In this document: piece by piece, positions 63,084 to 64,000 of the stretch | How the letters are laid out: every line of letters starts with the position of its first letter | How positions within the stretch are numbered: position 1 is the first letter of the stretch | Source of the DNA: Pseudomonas viridiflava | GTDB lineage: Bacteria; Pseudomonadota; Gammaproteobacteria; Pseudomonadales; Pseudomonadaceae | Direction: 5' to 3' | DNA length: 64,000 nucleotides | Assembly (NCBI RefSeq): GCF_003702045.1 | Contig: NZ_RBTP01000011.1 | Span: forward strand, 1-64,000 | Translations under genes and position numbers: made by a program | The notes under the pieces: model-generated | Database searches by the model: none | The model's input: the letters and a program-made list of their open reading frames with translations, nothing else | Told to the model about the DNA's origin: nothing

Positions 63084-64000
63084 TTATTGAATCAGCGAAT
63101 AAACCAGCGCGGTGATGGCGACCACACCGGCGGCGACCACAAAAACGTTGGACAGCTTGCCCGCGTATTTGCGCATCGCCGGTACTTTGTGGATGGCATA
63201 CATCGGCATCAGGAACAGCAGCGCCGAAATGATCGGACCGCCGAGTGTCTCGATCATGCCCAGAATGCTCGGATTGAGCGTCGCCACAATCCAGCACACC
63301 ACCAGCATGAACGCAGCCGTCATCCGGTCCAGCATTTTGGGGGCAGGTCGACGACCTGTCTTGACGATCAGACCTTTCAGACCTTCGCTGGCACCGATGT
63401 AGTGGCCCAGAAACGATTTCGAGATCGCCACGAACGCGATCAGAGGCGCGACGAACGCAATGGTCGGGTTACTGAAGTGATTGGCGAGGTACGACAGAAT
63501 CGAGAGGTTCTGAGCCTTGGCCTCGGCCAACTGCACGGGCGACAGCGTCAGCACGCAACTGAACACAAAGAACAGCACCATGACCACCATCAGCCCGTGG
63601 GCGCGGGCAAGGATTTGCGAACTGCGAACTTCAGCGTTTTCGCCGTACTGACGCTTCTGGTCAACGGCGAAAGCCGAAATGATAGGCGTATGGTTGAAGG
63701 AGAACACCATGACCGGGATGGCCAGCCACAACGTAGGCCAGAACGCCGAAGCCTCGGGCAATGTAGTCGCGGTGCTCAGGATGCCGCCGGTCCAGTGCGG
63801 GATCAGGAATACGGCGAGAAACAACAACGCAACGATAAAGGGGTAAACCATCAGGCTCATGGCCTTGACGATGAACCGCTCGCCACAACGCACTACCGCC
63901 AGCAAACCTACGATCAGCAACAGCGCAAGAATGGCGCGCGGAGGCGGCTCAACATGGAGTTGATGCTCAAGGAAGCTGCTGACCGTGTTGGTCAGCGCCA
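63084..64000 (-). CDS. SdaC-like serine/threonine transporter, N-terminus cut by the window
   Basis: About 305 residues at the C-terminal end of a HAAAP/STP-type transporter. The frame stays open to the window edge (before LALLLIVGLLAVVRCGERFI). Eight or more helices are visible. VMVFSFNHTPIISAFAVDQK is the family's substrate motif and AFVAISKSFLGHYIGASEGL the next. E. coli SdaC is a serine/H+ symporter. The start is missing, so exact specificity is open. Confidence 0.82.
   Translation of the reverse strand, partial: ALTNTVSSFLEHQLHVEPPPRAILALLLIVGLLAVVRCGERFIVKAMSLMVYPFIVALLFLAVFLIPHWTGGILSTATTLPEASAFWPTLWLAIPVMVFSFNHTPIISAFAVDQKRQYGENAEVRSSQILARAHGLMVVMVLFFVFSCVLTLSPVQLAEAKAQNLSILSYLANHFSNPTIAFVAPLIAFVAISKSFLGHYIGASEGLKGLIVKTGRRPAPKMLDRMTAAFMLVVCWIVATLNPSILGMIETLGGPIISALLFLMPMYAIHKVPAMRKYAGKLSNVFVVAAGVVAITALVYSLIQ

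Overview
The window looks like a stretch of a Pseudomonas chromosome, most likely from the P. syringae group. The evidence is gene content and order: an AmrZ-type Arc regulator, the lysC/alaS/rsmA/tRNA-Ser/tRNA-Arg block, a cpxR-cpxP-cpxA-trkH block, a sagS-like hybrid kinase beside gpx-msrB-alaA-htpX-tpm, and an EF-P with Arg32 next to EarP. Almost all of it is core-genome DNA. No phage, insertion sequence, CRISPR array or integrase was seen. Mobile-type sequence is limited to small REP-like palindromic repeats.

Region by region. 1-4851: the end of an isochorismatase-like gene, tRNA-Arg(CCT), two small membrane proteins, amrZ, mgtE, a BamE/DUF4124-like lipoprotein-type gene, two tRNA-Arg(ACG) and tRNA-Ser(GCT). 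4914-10373: rsmA, lysC, alaS and ltaE on the minus strand. 10590-11392: an FMN riboswitch driving a stand-alone type II lumazine synthase. 11453-15280: arfB, an AroP-like permease, rluB and a DUF1289 protein. 15546-18665: scpB-scpA-yciO-rnm, a minus-strand operon, divergent from yciB-yciI. 19782-25103: the Cpx envelope-stress locus (cpxR, a CpxP/Spy-like protein with a visible CpxR box, cpxA), a nitroreductase and TrkH. 25457-30419: an Mpo1-like protein, an LpxH-type phosphoesterase, a DMT exporter, a SelW-like protein, a LysR regulator and an MscS channel fused to a cyclic-nucleotide-binding domain.

30580-38128 is the most regulatory and accessory-looking part. It holds a small cysteine-rich AraC regulator, two convergent paralogous proteins with an OmpR-type winged helix fused to an NB-ARC/STAND ATPase, a GlxA-type regulator, a pirin and a cupin remnant that has lost its metal-binding histidines. 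The STAND pair is the best candidate for an undescribed system here.

38190-48909: a tandemly duplicated tRNA-Gly/tRNA-Glu pair, a membrane-anchored coiled-coil protein, REP repeats, then a redox-repair and signalling block (msrC, a DUF815 ATPase, a sagS-like kinase, gpx, msrB, alaA, htpX, tpm, a LigB-type dioxygenase). 48987-54861: deaD, a spermidine-synthase-like protein, class II DAHP synthase, a YcaQ-type glycosylase and a DUF1127 protein. 54948-59009: a LysR regulator, a TauE/SafE permease, and ohrR, ohr and a secreted esterase with clear OhrR-type operators. 59087-64000: efp with its rhamnosyltransferase earP, two linked unknown genes (one GreA-like), a small conserved protein, a PaaI-type thioesterase and a truncated SdaC-like transporter at the window edge.

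All assignments rest on reading the sequence and remembered family motifs. No database search was run. Statements about P. aeruginosa gene order come from memory.
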